NCBI GenBank assembly: GCA_963693105.1
Contig: OY843752.1
Coordinates: forward strand, 1,178,001-1,242,000
Source of the DNA: Oxydemutator sp963693105
GTDB taxonomy: Bacteria; Pseudomonadota; Gammaproteobacteria; Poriferisulfidales; Oxydemutatoraceae
DNA: 64,000 nt
Reading direction: 5' to 3'
The position numbers were made by a program, and so were the translations under genes. Shown here piece after piece: positions 56,419-64,000 of this stretch. Position 1 is the first letter of the stretch, and each line of letters opens with the position of its first letter. A model generated the notes under the pieces. It was given only the letters and a program-made list of their open reading frames with translations, made no database searches and was not told the origin of the DNA.

Positions 56419-56724
56419 ATGGCAAAAACCTGCATGATAGAAAGAGAAAAGAAGCGGCGCAAAACTGTCGCCAGGCTCAGGCACAAGCGCCTGGCGTTGA
56501 AGGCCGCATTGAAAAATCCCGCCGCGAGTTACAACGAGAAGATGGAAGTCATCTCGAAACTGCAAAAACTCCCGCGCGACGCGAGCCCGTGCCGTCTGCG
56601 CAACCGCTGCCGAATCACCGGCAGGCCCAAGGGCTATTACCGCAAGTTCGGCCTGGGCCGCAACAAACTCCGCGAATACGCGATGCTCGGTTACATACCC
56701 GGCCTCGTCAAATCCAGCTGGTGA
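56419..56724 (+). CDS. rpsN: 30S ribosomal protein S14 (zinc-free type)
   Basis: 101 residues, the long form without CxxC zinc motifs. It ends with RCRITGRPKGYYRKFGLGRN and GLVKSSW, as is standard. Confidence 0.97.
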   Translation: MAKTCMIEREKKRRKTVARLRHKRLALKAALKNPAASYNEKMEVISKLQKLPRDASPCRLRNRCRITGRPKGYYRKFGLGRNKLREYAMLGYIPGLVKSSW

Positions 56725-56734
56725 GGGCCGATTG

Positions 56735-57136
56735 ATGAGTATGAGCGACCCGGTGGCGGATATGCTGACGCGCATCAGAAATGCGCAGCAGGCCGGCCTT
56801 GCGACGGTGGACATGCCGGCCTCGAAAATGAAGGCGGCGATTGCGAAGACGCTGCAGGAAGAAGGCTACATCGCCGATTACCGCACTGCCGACGACGGCG
56901 CGGGCGGACACCTGCGGCTGAAAATCACCCTCCGCTATTACGAAGGCAAGCCGGTCATCTCCGTGATTCGGCGGGTCAGCACGCCGGGCCTGAGAATCTA
57001 CCGGGGAGTGGATGAACTGCCGGTGGTGCTCGGCGGCGTCGGCACCGTGATTGTTTCGACGGCGAAAGGCGTGATGAGCGGGCGCCAGGCGAAAGCCCTG
57101 AGGCAGGGCGGCGAAGTCATCTGCGTGGTGGAATAA
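56735..57136 (+). CDS. rpsH: 30S ribosomal protein S8
   Basis: 133 residues, MSMSDPVADMLTRIRNAQ at the start and STAKGVMSGRQA toward the end. It binds 16S helix 21 and is the spc-operon repressor in E. coli. ATG 56741 is a second possible start. Confidence 0.97.
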   Translation: MSMSDPVADMLTRIRNAQQAGLATVDMPASKMKAAIAKTLQEEGYIADYRTADDGAGGHLRLKITLRYYEGKPVISVIRRVSTPGLRIYRGVDELPVVLGGVGTVIVSTAKGVMSGRQAKALRQGGEVICVVE

Positions 57137-57139
57137 CCG

Positions 57140-57667
57140 ATGTCGAGAATTGCAAAAAAACCGGTGCCGATTCCCGACGGCGTCGAGGTCAGAGTGGAGG
57201 GGCGCGTCCTCCATGCCAAAGGCCCGAAAGGCGAGGGCAGCGTCGCGGTTCATGATCTCGTGAATTTTGAGCGGCACGACGACCGCATCGAGTTCGGCGT
57301 CGCCGGCGAGGGCGGCGCGGCCATGTCGGGGACCATGCGCTCCCTCGTCGGCAACCTGATGACCGGCGTCAGCGAAGGCTTTGAGCGCAAACTGCAATTG
57401 CAGGGCGTGGGCTACCGCGCGCAGGTGCAGGGAGAACGCCTCAACCTGCAGCTGGGCTACTCGCACCCGGTTGATTACGCGATTGACAAGAGCGTGAAAA
57501 TTCAGACTCCGAGCCAGACTGAAATCGTCATCCACGGCGTGGACAAGCAGAAAGTCGGCCAGGTGGCCGCCGAGATTCGCGCGCTGAGGGCGCCGGAGCC
57601 GTACAAGGGCAAGGGCGTGCGTTACGCCGACGAGCAGGTCCGCCGCAAGGAAGCGAAGAAGAAATAG
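57140..57667 (+). CDS. rplF: 50S ribosomal protein L6
   Basis: 175 residues, two copies of the L6 fold, with MSRIAKKPVPIPDGVEV and the C-terminal EPYKGKGVRYADEQVRRKEAKKK. It lies near the sarcin-ricin loop. Confidence 0.97.
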   Translation: MSRIAKKPVPIPDGVEVRVEGRVLHAKGPKGEGSVAVHDLVNFERHDDRIEFGVAGEGGAAMSGTMRSLVGNLMTGVSEGFERKLQLQGVGYRAQVQGERLNLQLGYSHPVDYAIDKSVKIQTPSQTEIVIHGVDKQKVGQVAAEIRALRAPEPYKGKGVRYADEQVRRKEAKKK

Positions 57668-57677
57668 GCCGCCGCGA

Positions 57678-58022
57678 ATGGATAAAAGAGCAGCCAGATT
57701 GAAGCGCACGCGCAAGACGAGAAACCGCATTCGCCGGTGCGGCGCCCACCGCTTGTGCGTCCATCGCACGCCGCGCCATCTGTACGCCCAGGTCATCGCG
57801 CCGGACGGCGCGGCGACGCTGGTCTGCGCCTCGACGCTGGAAAAGAAACTGGCCGGTCCCGGCGGCAGAAAGGAGGCCGCCGGCCGCATCGGCGCGGCCA
57901 TCGCCGAGCGGGCGTTGAAAAAGGGAATCGAGGAAGTGGCCTTTGACCGCTCGGGATTCAAATACCACGGGCGAATCAAGATTCTGGCCGACGCGGCTCG
58001 CGCCGGCGGCCTTCAATTTTAA
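57678..58022 (+). CDS. rplR: 50S ribosomal protein L18
   Basis: 114 residues with a basic N-terminal tail and the 5S rRNA-binding domain (RLCVHRTPRHLYAQV, then FDRSGFKYHGRIKILADAAR). Confidence 0.97.
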   Translation: MDKRAARLKRTRKTRNRIRRCGAHRLCVHRTPRHLYAQVIAPDGAATLVCASTLEKKLAGPGGRKEAAGRIGAAIAERALKKGIEEVAFDRSGFKYHGRIKILADAARAGGLQF

Positions 58023-58039
58023 GCAACACAGGGAAGACG

Positions 58040-58561
58040 ATGTCCAACGTTGAAAAAGCCGAATTGACCGACGGCCTGCTGGAGAAGCTGGTCACCATCA
58101 ACCGGGTCGCCAAGGTCGTCAAAGGCGGACGCCAGTTCGGCTTTACCGCCCTGACCGTCGTCGGTGACGGCAACGGCAAGGCCGGCATCGGCTACGGCAA
58201 GGCGCGGGAGGTGCCGGTCGCGATCCAGAAGGCGATGGAGGCGGCGCGCAAGCAGATGATACAAGTGTCGCTCAACAACGGCACGTTGTACTATCCGCTG
58301 ATTGGCAGGCACGGCGCGTCCCGGGTGTTCATGTCGCCGGCCTCCGAAGGCACCGGCATTATTGCCGGCGGCCCGATGCGGGCGGTGTTCGAGGTGTTGG
58401 GCGTGCACAACGTGCTGGCCAAGTGCCTGGGCTCGAGAAATCCGATTAACATGGTGAACGCGACATTCGAGGGGCTGCAGAAGATGCAGTCGCCGCAGGA
58501 GGTTGCCGCCCGGCGCGGCAAAAGCGTCGAGGAGATTACGCAATGGCGGAAAGACACCTGA
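58040..58561 (+). CDS. rpsE: 30S ribosomal protein S5
   Basis: 173 residues. The dsRNA-binding-like domain has VAKVVKGGRQFGFTALTVVG and the spectinomycin-loop region with wild-type-like VGDGNGKAGIGYGKAREV. It overlaps rpmD by 19 bases. Confidence 0.97.
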   Translation: MSNVEKAELTDGLLEKLVTINRVAKVVKGGRQFGFTALTVVGDGNGKAGIGYGKAREVPVAIQKAMEAARKQMIQVSLNNGTLYYPLIGRHGASRVFMSPASEGTGIIAGGPMRAVFEVLGVHNVLAKCLGSRNPINMVNATFEGLQKMQSPQEVAARRGKSVEEITQWRKDT

Positions 58562-58731
58562 CCGTCACGCTGGTCAAAAGCCTGAGCGGGCGCCTTCAGA
58601 AACACAGGGCGTGCGCGAGAGGGCTGGGTTTGCGTCGCATGCGCAGCACCGCCCGCGTCGCCGACACGCCGGAAAACCGGGGCATGATAAGGAAAATCTC
58701 CTATTTGCTGAGGGTGGAAGACGATGCCTGA
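58543..58731 (+). CDS. rpmD: 50S ribosomal protein L30
   Basis: 62 residues, LTVTLVKSLSGRLQKH and the typical LRRMRSTARVADTPENRGMI. It overlaps rpsE and rplO. Confidence 0.95.
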   Translation: MAERHLTVTLVKSLSGRLQKHRACARGLGLRRMRSTARVADTPENRGMIRKISYLLRVEDDA

Positions 58732-59191
58732 AAAATTGCCGGAAGCAATGCAGCGGAGTTTGAGCCTGAACGAGCTGCCGCGCGCCGTCTGGCGCAGCGC
58801 CCGCAAACGCGTTGGCCGCGGCAACGGCTCCGGCCACGGCACCACGTGCGGGCGCGGTTACAAGGGCCAGAAATCCCGTTCCGGCGGCTACCACAGGGTC
58901 GGTTTCGAGGGCGGACAGATGCCGATTCAGCGCCGCCTGCCGAAAATCGGTTTCCGTTGCGCGAAAAGCCGCCTGAGCAGCGAAGTGCGCCTGGGGCGGC
59001 TCGGCGCCCTCGACATTGAAACGTTCGACCGCGAAGTTCTGGTCAGGGAAAAACTGGTGCCGCGCACGGCAAAGCGCGTCAAGGTCATTTTGTCGGGTGA
59101 AATCAAGCGTCCGATTGTCCTGCGTGGTCTCGCCGTGACGGCCAACGCCCGCAAGGCGATTGAAGCCGCCGGCGGCAAGGTCGAGGAGTAA
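58724..59191 (+). CDS. rplO: 50S ribosomal protein L15
   Basis: 155 residues, with KRVGRGNGSGHGTTCGRGYKG and GFEGGQMPIQRRLPKIGF. The N-terminus has about 13 extra residues compared with most L15 proteins; a later start is possible but would lack a comparable context. Confidence 0.95.
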   Translation: MPEKLPEAMQRSLSLNELPRAVWRSARKRVGRGNGSGHGTTCGRGYKGQKSRSGGYHRVGFEGGQMPIQRRLPKIGFRCAKSRLSSEVRLGRLGALDIETFDREVLVREKLVPRTAKRVKVILSGEIKRPIVLRGLAVTANARKAIEAAGGKVEE

Positions 59192-59200
59192 CTCCGGACG

Positions 59201-60529
59201 ATGGCGACGACGGCTTCCAGTATCGCGAGCATGGCGAAAGCCGGGCGCTACACCGAATTGCGCAAGCGTCTCGGCTTTGTGCTGATGGCGCTGGTGCTGT
59301 TCCGGCTGGGCAGTTTCATCCCGGTGCCCGGCGTTGATCCGGTGCAGATGGCGCAGTTTTTTGAACAGCAAAGCGGCACCATACTGGCGATGTTCAATAT
59401 GTTTTCGGGCGGCGCGCTCGAGCGTCTCAGCATTTTTGCGCTCGGCGTGATGCCGTACATCTCGTCGGCAATCATCATGCAGTTGATGACCGCGATTGTG
59501 CCGTCGCTGAAGGAGCTGAAGAAAGAGGGCGAGCAGGGCCGCCGCGTCATCATGAAATACACCCGCTACGGCACCGTCGGCCTCGCCACCTTCCAGGCCA
59601 TCGGCGTCGCCATCGCGTTGCAGGGACAAAACGTCGCCTACATCACCGGCCCGACCTTCATCCTGACCGCCGCGGTGTCGCTGGTGACCGGCACCATGTT
59701 CCTGATGTGGCTGGGCGAGCAGATTAACGAACGCGGCATAGGCAACGGCATCTCCATCATCATCTTCGCCGGCATCGTCGCCGGGCTGCCGGCGGCGGCC
59801 GGCGGCACGCTGGAATTGGCGAACACCGGCGAATTGTCGCCGCCGCTGGTCATGCTGATTCTGGCGTTGGCCATCGCCGTGACCACTTTCGTGGTGTTCA
59901 CCGAAAAAGGCCAGCGCCGTCTCGTCGTCAACTACGCCCGCCGCCAGCAGGGGCAGCGCATTTACGCCGCGCCGTCGAGCCACCTGCCGCTGAAACTCAA
60001 TATGGCCGGCGTCATCCCGCCGATTTTCGCGTCGAGCATCATCCTGTTTCCGGCGACCCTCGGACAGTGGTTCGGGCGCGCCGAGGGCATGGGCTGGCTG
60101 GGGCAGATTTCCAACACGCTGGCGCCGGGGCAGCCGCTGTATATCGTGTTTTACGCGCTCGCCATCGTCTTTTTCTGTTTTTTCTACACCGCCATCGTTT
60201 TCGACGCGAACGACACCGCCGACAATCTGAAGCGCGGCGGCGCTTTTATTCCGGGCATACGCCCCGGCAACCAGACGGCGCTCTACATTGACCGGGTGCT
60301 GAGCCGGTTGACGGTCATGGGGGCGGTGTACATCACGCTGGTCTGCCTGTTGCCGGAGTTCCTGATTCTGTCGTGGAACGTTCCCTTTTATTTCGGCGGA
60401 ACGTCCCTGCTGATTATCGTCGTCGTGGTGATGGATTTCATGTCCCAGGTCCAGAACCAGTTGCTGTCCCAACAATACGAGGGCCTGCTGAAGAAGGCCA
60501 ATCTGAAAGGCGGCCGGCGCAGGCCGTAG
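59201..60529 (+). CDS. secY: Preprotein translocase subunit SecY
   Basis: 442 residues with ten predicted membrane spans. The plug-helix region follows LGSFIPVPGVDP, the conserved LGVMPYISSAIIMQLM lies in the second span, and the cytoplasmic loop RRQQGQRIYAAPSSHLPLKLN is present. It works with SecE, encoded 26 kb upstream. Confidence 0.97.
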   Translation: MATTASSIASMAKAGRYTELRKRLGFVLMALVLFRLGSFIPVPGVDPVQMAQFFEQQSGTILAMFNMFSGGALERLSIFALGVMPYISSAIIMQLMTAIVPSLKELKKEGEQGRRVIMKYTRYGTVGLATFQAIGVAIALQGQNVAYITGPTFILTAAVSLVTGTMFLMWLGEQINERGIGNGISIIIFAGIVAGLPAAAGGTLELANTGELSPPLVMLILALAIAVTTFVVFTEKGQRRLVVNYARRQQGQRIYAAPSSHLPLKLNMAGVIPPIFASSIILFPATLGQWFGRAEGMGWLGQISNTLAPGQPLYIVFYALAIVFFCFFYTAIVFDANDTADNLKRGGAFIPGIRPGNQTALYIDRVLSRLTVMGAVYITLVCLLPEFLILSWNVPFYFGGTSLLIIVVVVMDFMSQVQNQLLSQQYEGLLKKANLKGGRRRP

Positions 60530-60550
60530 TACTCCGGGGGAGGAAGCATT

Positions 60551-60664
60551 ATGAAAGTCAGGGCATCGGTCAAGCGGATTTGCCGCAACTGCAAATTGAT
60601 ACGGCGCAAGGGAGTGGTGCGTGTGATTTGCACCGATCCCCGCCACAAGCAGCGCCAGGGATGA
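60551..60664 (+). CDS. rpmJ: 50S ribosomal protein L36
   Basis: 37 codons plus stop, beginning MKVRASVKRICRNCKLIRRK and ending PRHKQRQG. The zinc ligands are Cys11, Cys14, Cys27 and His32. GGGGGAGGAAG precedes the ATG. It has the usual place between secY and rpsM. Confidence 0.95.
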   Translation: MKVRASVKRICRNCKLIRRKGVVRVICTDPRHKQRQG

Positions 60665-60702
60665 ATCCGGGGCGATAGGTGGTTGTTTCTTGGAAAACAC
60701 GC

Positions 60703-60708
60703 TACAAT
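60703..60708 (+). promoter_or_regulatory. Possible -10 element ahead of rpsM
   Basis: TACAAT lies 21 bases before the rpsM ATG. No convincing -35 hexamer is found 16-18 bases upstream, so it is at best a weak internal promoter for the alpha operon. Confidence 0.22.
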
Positions 60709-60729
60709 AACCGGTTTTGAACTACTGAT

Positions 60730-61086
60730 ATGGCTCGTATTGCAGGCATCAATGTCCCCGACCGCAAGCATGCCGGAATTGCCCTGACCAGCATTTTCGG
60801 CATCGGCAAAAGCCGTGCCCTGGAAATTTGCGCCAAGGTCGGCATCCAGGCTGGCGTGTGCATCAAGGATCTCGACAAGGACCACCTTGAAAAATTGCGC
60901 AAAGAAGTTTCGGAGTACACGATCGAGGGCGATTTGCGGCGCGAGGTCAACCTCAACATCAAGCGCCTGAAGGACCTCGGTTGCTACCGTGGCATCCGGC
61001 ATCGTCAGGGCCTGCCGTTGCGCGGCCAGAGAACCCGCACCAACGCGCGTTCCAACAAGGGGCCGCGTCGCCCCATCAAGAGATAA
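60730..61086 (+). CDS. rpsM: 30S ribosomal protein S13
   Basis: 118 residues, MARIAGINVPDRKHAGIAL at the start and the C-terminal GQRTRTNARSNKGPRR tail that reaches the P-site tRNA. First gene of the alpha operon. Confidence 0.97.
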   Translation: MARIAGINVPDRKHAGIALTSIFGIGKSRALEICAKVGIQAGVCIKDLDKDHLEKLRKEVSEYTIEGDLRREVNLNIKRLKDLGCYRGIRHRQGLPLRGQRTRTNARSNKGPRRPIKR

Positions 61087-61092
61087 ACCGAC

Positions 61093-61482
61093 ATGGCAAA
61101 GACAAAATCTCCCGGCCGCAGGAAAACGAAGAAGAACATTCCAGACGGCATCGCCCATATCAGTTCGTCCTTCAACAACACCGTGGTGACGATTACCGAT
61201 TTGCAGGGCAACACCTTGTGCTGGTCCAGCGCCGGTGCCGCCGGCTTCCGCGGCTCGCGCAAAAGCACGCCGTTCGCGGCGCAGGTCGCGGCGGGCAAGG
61301 CTGGCGAGACGGCGATTGAACACGGGGTCAAAAACCTCGAGGTCAACGTCAAGGGGCCAGGCCCCGGGCGCGAGTCGGCGATTCGCGCGCTGCATGCCGC
61401 CGGTTTCAGAATTACCCGGGTGATTGACACGACGCCGCTGCCGCACAACGGCTGCCGGCCTCCCAAGAAGCGCCGCATCTGA
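61093..61482 (+). CDS. rpsK: 30S ribosomal protein S11
   Basis: 129 residues, HISSSFNNTVVTITD, SSAGAAGFRGSRKSTPFAAQ and the C-terminal RPPKKRRI. It lies in the platform near the Shine-Dalgarno duplex. Confidence 0.97.
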   Translation: MAKTKSPGRRKTKKNIPDGIAHISSSFNNTVVTITDLQGNTLCWSSAGAAGFRGSRKSTPFAAQVAAGKAGETAIEHGVKNLEVNVKGPGPGRESAIRALHAAGFRITRVIDTTPLPHNGCRPPKKRRI

Positions 61483-61492
61483 GGACGAACCG

Positions 61493-62113
61493 ATGGCGAG
61501 ATACCGCAAATCCACGTGCAAACTGAGCCGCCGCGAAGGCACCGACCTGATGCTGAAAAGCCGTGCCCGCTCGCTGGAGGAAAAATGCAATATGGCCAAA
61601 CTGCCGGGACAGCAGGGCGAACGCCGTTCGCGCCTGTCCGATTACGGCCTGCAATTGCGCGAGAAGCAGAAGCTTCGCAGGATGTACGGAGTGCTCGAAC
61701 GCCAGTTTCGCAACTACTATAAAAAATCGGCGTCGCGCCGCGGTGCAACCGGCGAGAACCTGCTGCGGATGCTCGAATGTCGGCTCGACAACGTCGTTTA
61801 CCGGATGGGATTCGGTTCGACCCGCGCAGAATGTCGCCAGTTGATCAGCCACAAGGCGGTGAGCGTCAACAAGGACATCGTCAACATTCCCTCGTACCAG
61901 GTGAAGCCGTCCGATGTGGTCGCGATTACGGAAAAGGCGAAAAAACAGCTGCGGATACAGGAAGCACTCCACATCGCCGAACAAATCGGCTTTTCCGACT
62001 GGGTTGAAGTGGACGCCGCCAACATGACGGGAACGTTCAAGAGTTATCCGGAACGCTCTGAATTGCCGCCGGAAATCAACGAATCCCTGGTCGTCGAACT
62101 GTATTCGAAATAA
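61493..62113 (+). CDS. rpsD: 30S ribosomal protein S4
   Basis: 206 residues from ATG 61493 (MARYRKSTCKLSRREG). The S4 RNA-binding domain has LDNVVYRMGFGSTRAECRQL. It represses the alpha operon in E. coli. Confidence 0.97.
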   Translation: MARYRKSTCKLSRREGTDLMLKSRARSLEEKCNMAKLPGQQGERRSRLSDYGLQLREKQKLRRMYGVLERQFRNYYKKSASRRGATGENLLRMLECRLDNVVYRMGFGSTRAECRQLISHKAVSVNKDIVNIPSYQVKPSDVVAITEKAKKQLRIQEALHIAEQIGFSDWVEVDAANMTGTFKSYPERSELPPEINESLVVELYSK

Positions 62114-62151
62114 ACCGGGCAAAGCCGGCCAACTTCAGGAGAGACACTTTA

Positions 62152-63159
62152 GTGAACTACGTAAACAATTTGTTGAAGCCGCAATTGGTGGATGTGCAAA
62201 CGATCTCGGACACGCAGATGCGTGTTCTGCTGCAGCCGCTGGAGCGGGGTTTCGCCCACACGCTGGGTAACGCGTTGCGCCGCATCCTGCTGTCCTCGAT
62301 CCAGGGCGCGGCCGTGGTCGAGGCGAGAATCGAGGGTGTCTTGCATGAATACACGACGATCCCGTCGGTGCAGGAAGACGTGGTGGACATTCTGCTGAAC
62401 CTGAAAGGGCTGAACATCCGGCTGCACGACAAGGAGGAGGCCAGGGCCGTGCTTCGCAAGACCGGCAAGAGCGTGGTCACCGCCGCCGACATTCAGACCG
62501 ACGGCAGCGTCGAGATCGCGAACAGCGACCACGTCATCGCCCACATCATGGACAAGGGCGAGCTCAACATGGAACTGGTCATCGAGAAAGGTTCCGGCTA
62601 CCAGCCGGCCACGGCGCGCCGCGTCGATGCCGACGAGGGCGAATCCGTCGGTTGCCTGCTGCTGGACGCCAATTTCAGCCCGGTCAAACGGGTCACATAT
62701 AACGTCGAGAGCGCGCGCGTGGACGAACGCACCGACCTCGACAAACTGATCATCGAGATCGAGGGCGACGGCACCATCGGCGCCGAGGAACTGATACGCC
62801 AGGCCGCGACCATCCTCTACTCGCAATTGCAGGCGTTCGTTGATTTCGAGCAGATACGCATCGCCGACGAGGAGCACGAAAAAGGCGGCATAGACCCGAT
62901 TTACCTGAAACCGGTGGACGACCTCGAGTTGACGGTGCGTTCGGCGAATTGCCTGAAAGCGGAGCGGGTCTATTACATCGGCGACCTCGTGCAGCGCACC
63001 GAAATGGAATTGCTGAAAACCCCCAACCTCGGCAAGAAATCCCTGATTGAAATCAAGGACGTGCTGGCCGAACATGACCTGACGCTGGGCATGGACGTCG
63101 AGGGCTGGCCGCCGGCCAACCTGCCGCTGGCGCCGGTGGTGCCGTTGATGCGGGGCTGA
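62152..63159 (+). CDS. rpoA: RNA polymerase alpha subunit
   Basis: 335 residues from a GTG start behind AGGAGAGA. The N-terminal assembly domain has RGFAHTLGNALRRILLSSI. The C-terminal domain that contacts UP elements and activators has VYYIGDLVQRTEMELLKTPNLGKKS. Confidence 0.98.
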   Translation: MNYVNNLLKPQLVDVQTISDTQMRVLLQPLERGFAHTLGNALRRILLSSIQGAAVVEARIEGVLHEYTTIPSVQEDVVDILLNLKGLNIRLHDKEEARAVLRKTGKSVVTAADIQTDGSVEIANSDHVIAHIMDKGELNMELVIEKGSGYQPATARRVDADEGESVGCLLLDANFSPVKRVTYNVESARVDERTDLDKLIIEIEGDGTIGAEELIRQAATILYSQLQAFVDFEQIRIADEEHEKGGIDPIYLKPVDDLELTVRSANCLKAERVYYIGDLVQRTEMELLKTPNLGKKSLIEIKDVLAEHDLTLGMDVEGWPPANLPLAPVVPLMRG

Positions 63160-63173
63160 CAGGAGCCGGCGCC

Positions 63174-63560
63174 ATGAGACACCGCAAGGCGGGAAGAAAA
63201 CTAAACCGCAACGCGAGCCACCGCAAGAGCATGTTCGCGAACATGTCGGCTTCGCTCATCAAACACGAGACCGTTTGCACGACCCTGGCGAAGGCCAAGG
63301 AGCTCAGGCGCGTGGTCGAGCCGCTGATTACGCTGGCCGGAAACGACAACGTCGCTTCGCGCCGCCGCGCCTTCGACGCGCTGCGTGACAAGGAAGCGGT
63401 CGGCAAACTGTTCGACGAACTCGGCCCGCACTACCGCGAGCGCCCGGGCGGCTATCTGCGCGTCCTCAGGCACGGTTTCCGCAAAGGCGACAACGCCCCG
63501 ATGGGCCATGTCAGTCTGGTGGGCCGCGAACCCCCAGACGAAGCGCCGGAAGAAGAGTAG
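63174..63560 (+). CDS. rplQ: 50S ribosomal protein L17
   Basis: 128 residues, MRHRKAGRKLNRNASHRKSM at the start and GGYLRVLRHGFRKGDNAPM toward the end. Last gene of the ribosomal super-cluster. The 48 bases to the convergent uvrA end show no clear terminator hairpin. Confidence 0.97.
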   Translation: MRHRKAGRKLNRNASHRKSMFANMSASLIKHETVCTTLAKAKELRRVVEPLITLAGNDNVASRRRAFDALRDKEAVGKLFDELGPHYRERPGGYLRVLRHGFRKGDNAPMGHVSLVGREPPDEAPEEE

Positions 63561-63608
63561 CCGCCGCCGGCAGTGTCGTCCGTGTCTGCGGGCGTCACGG
63601 TGCGCCCG

Positions 63609-64000
<392 letters not shown>

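Noticed and set aside
63561..63608. Terminator between the convergent rplQ and uvrA genes
   Set aside because: GC-rich sequence without a convincing stem-loop plus T-run on either strand.

Overview
The window is a GC-rich chromosomal segment of a gammaproteobacterium. The evidence is the surE-pcm-nlpD order, thrS-infC-rpmI-rplT-pheST-ihfA followed by a MerR-type gene, and a tRNA(Tyr-Gly-Thr)-tuf-tRNA(Trp)-secE-nusG-rplKAJL-rpoBC run that leads into the str, S10, spc and alpha ribosomal operons. I cannot name a genus. Coding is dense, many genes overlap by 1-14 bases, and no intergenic stretch exceeds 300 bases.

Layout. 1-11.2 kb is housekeeping: an unknown membrane-anchored protein, an MFS transporter, molybdenum cofactor genes (moaE, moeA), a YceI-like protein, an Smr protein, surE-pcm-yqaA-nlpD-like, then alaC-hom-thrC. 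11.2-16.8 kb is an AT-richer accessory island between thrC and an aspartate aminotransferase gene. It holds three 23-bp-spaced repeats resembling an IS21-type end, a Fic AMP-transferase gene, a Panacea-domain antitoxin with a RelE/HigB-like toxin, a deleted second copy of fic, a GIY-YIG (T5orf172-like) protein, tRNA-Asn and four predicted exported proteins, three of them lipoproteins.

18.1-23.4 kb holds uvrB and, directly behind it, a tandem amplification. The last 215 bp of uvrB occur three times. Between these copies lie two copies of a gene for an uncharacterised, glycosyltransferase-like protein. The second copy is interrupted by a run of 27 cytosines that puts it out of frame, the usual architecture of a phase-variable surface gene. 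This is the most unusual locus in the window and my leading candidate for something undescribed.

23.4-31.3 kb carries tRNA-Val, thrS, infC (with a rare ATC start), rpmI, rplT, pheS, pheT, ihfA, a MerR-type regulator, tRNA-Pro and an ogt-type methyltransferase gene. 31.3-63.6 kb is a nearly unbroken transcription/translation super-cluster. It starts at a strong sigma-70 promoter with a perfect 12-bp palindrome in its spacer, runs through tRNAs, two near-identical tuf genes, secE, nusG, ribosomal proteins, rpoB, rpoC, fusA, secY and rpoA, and is broken only by one IS481-like insertion between rpoC and rpsL. The window ends inside uvrA on the minus strand, so two of the three UvrABC genes lie here about 40 kb apart.
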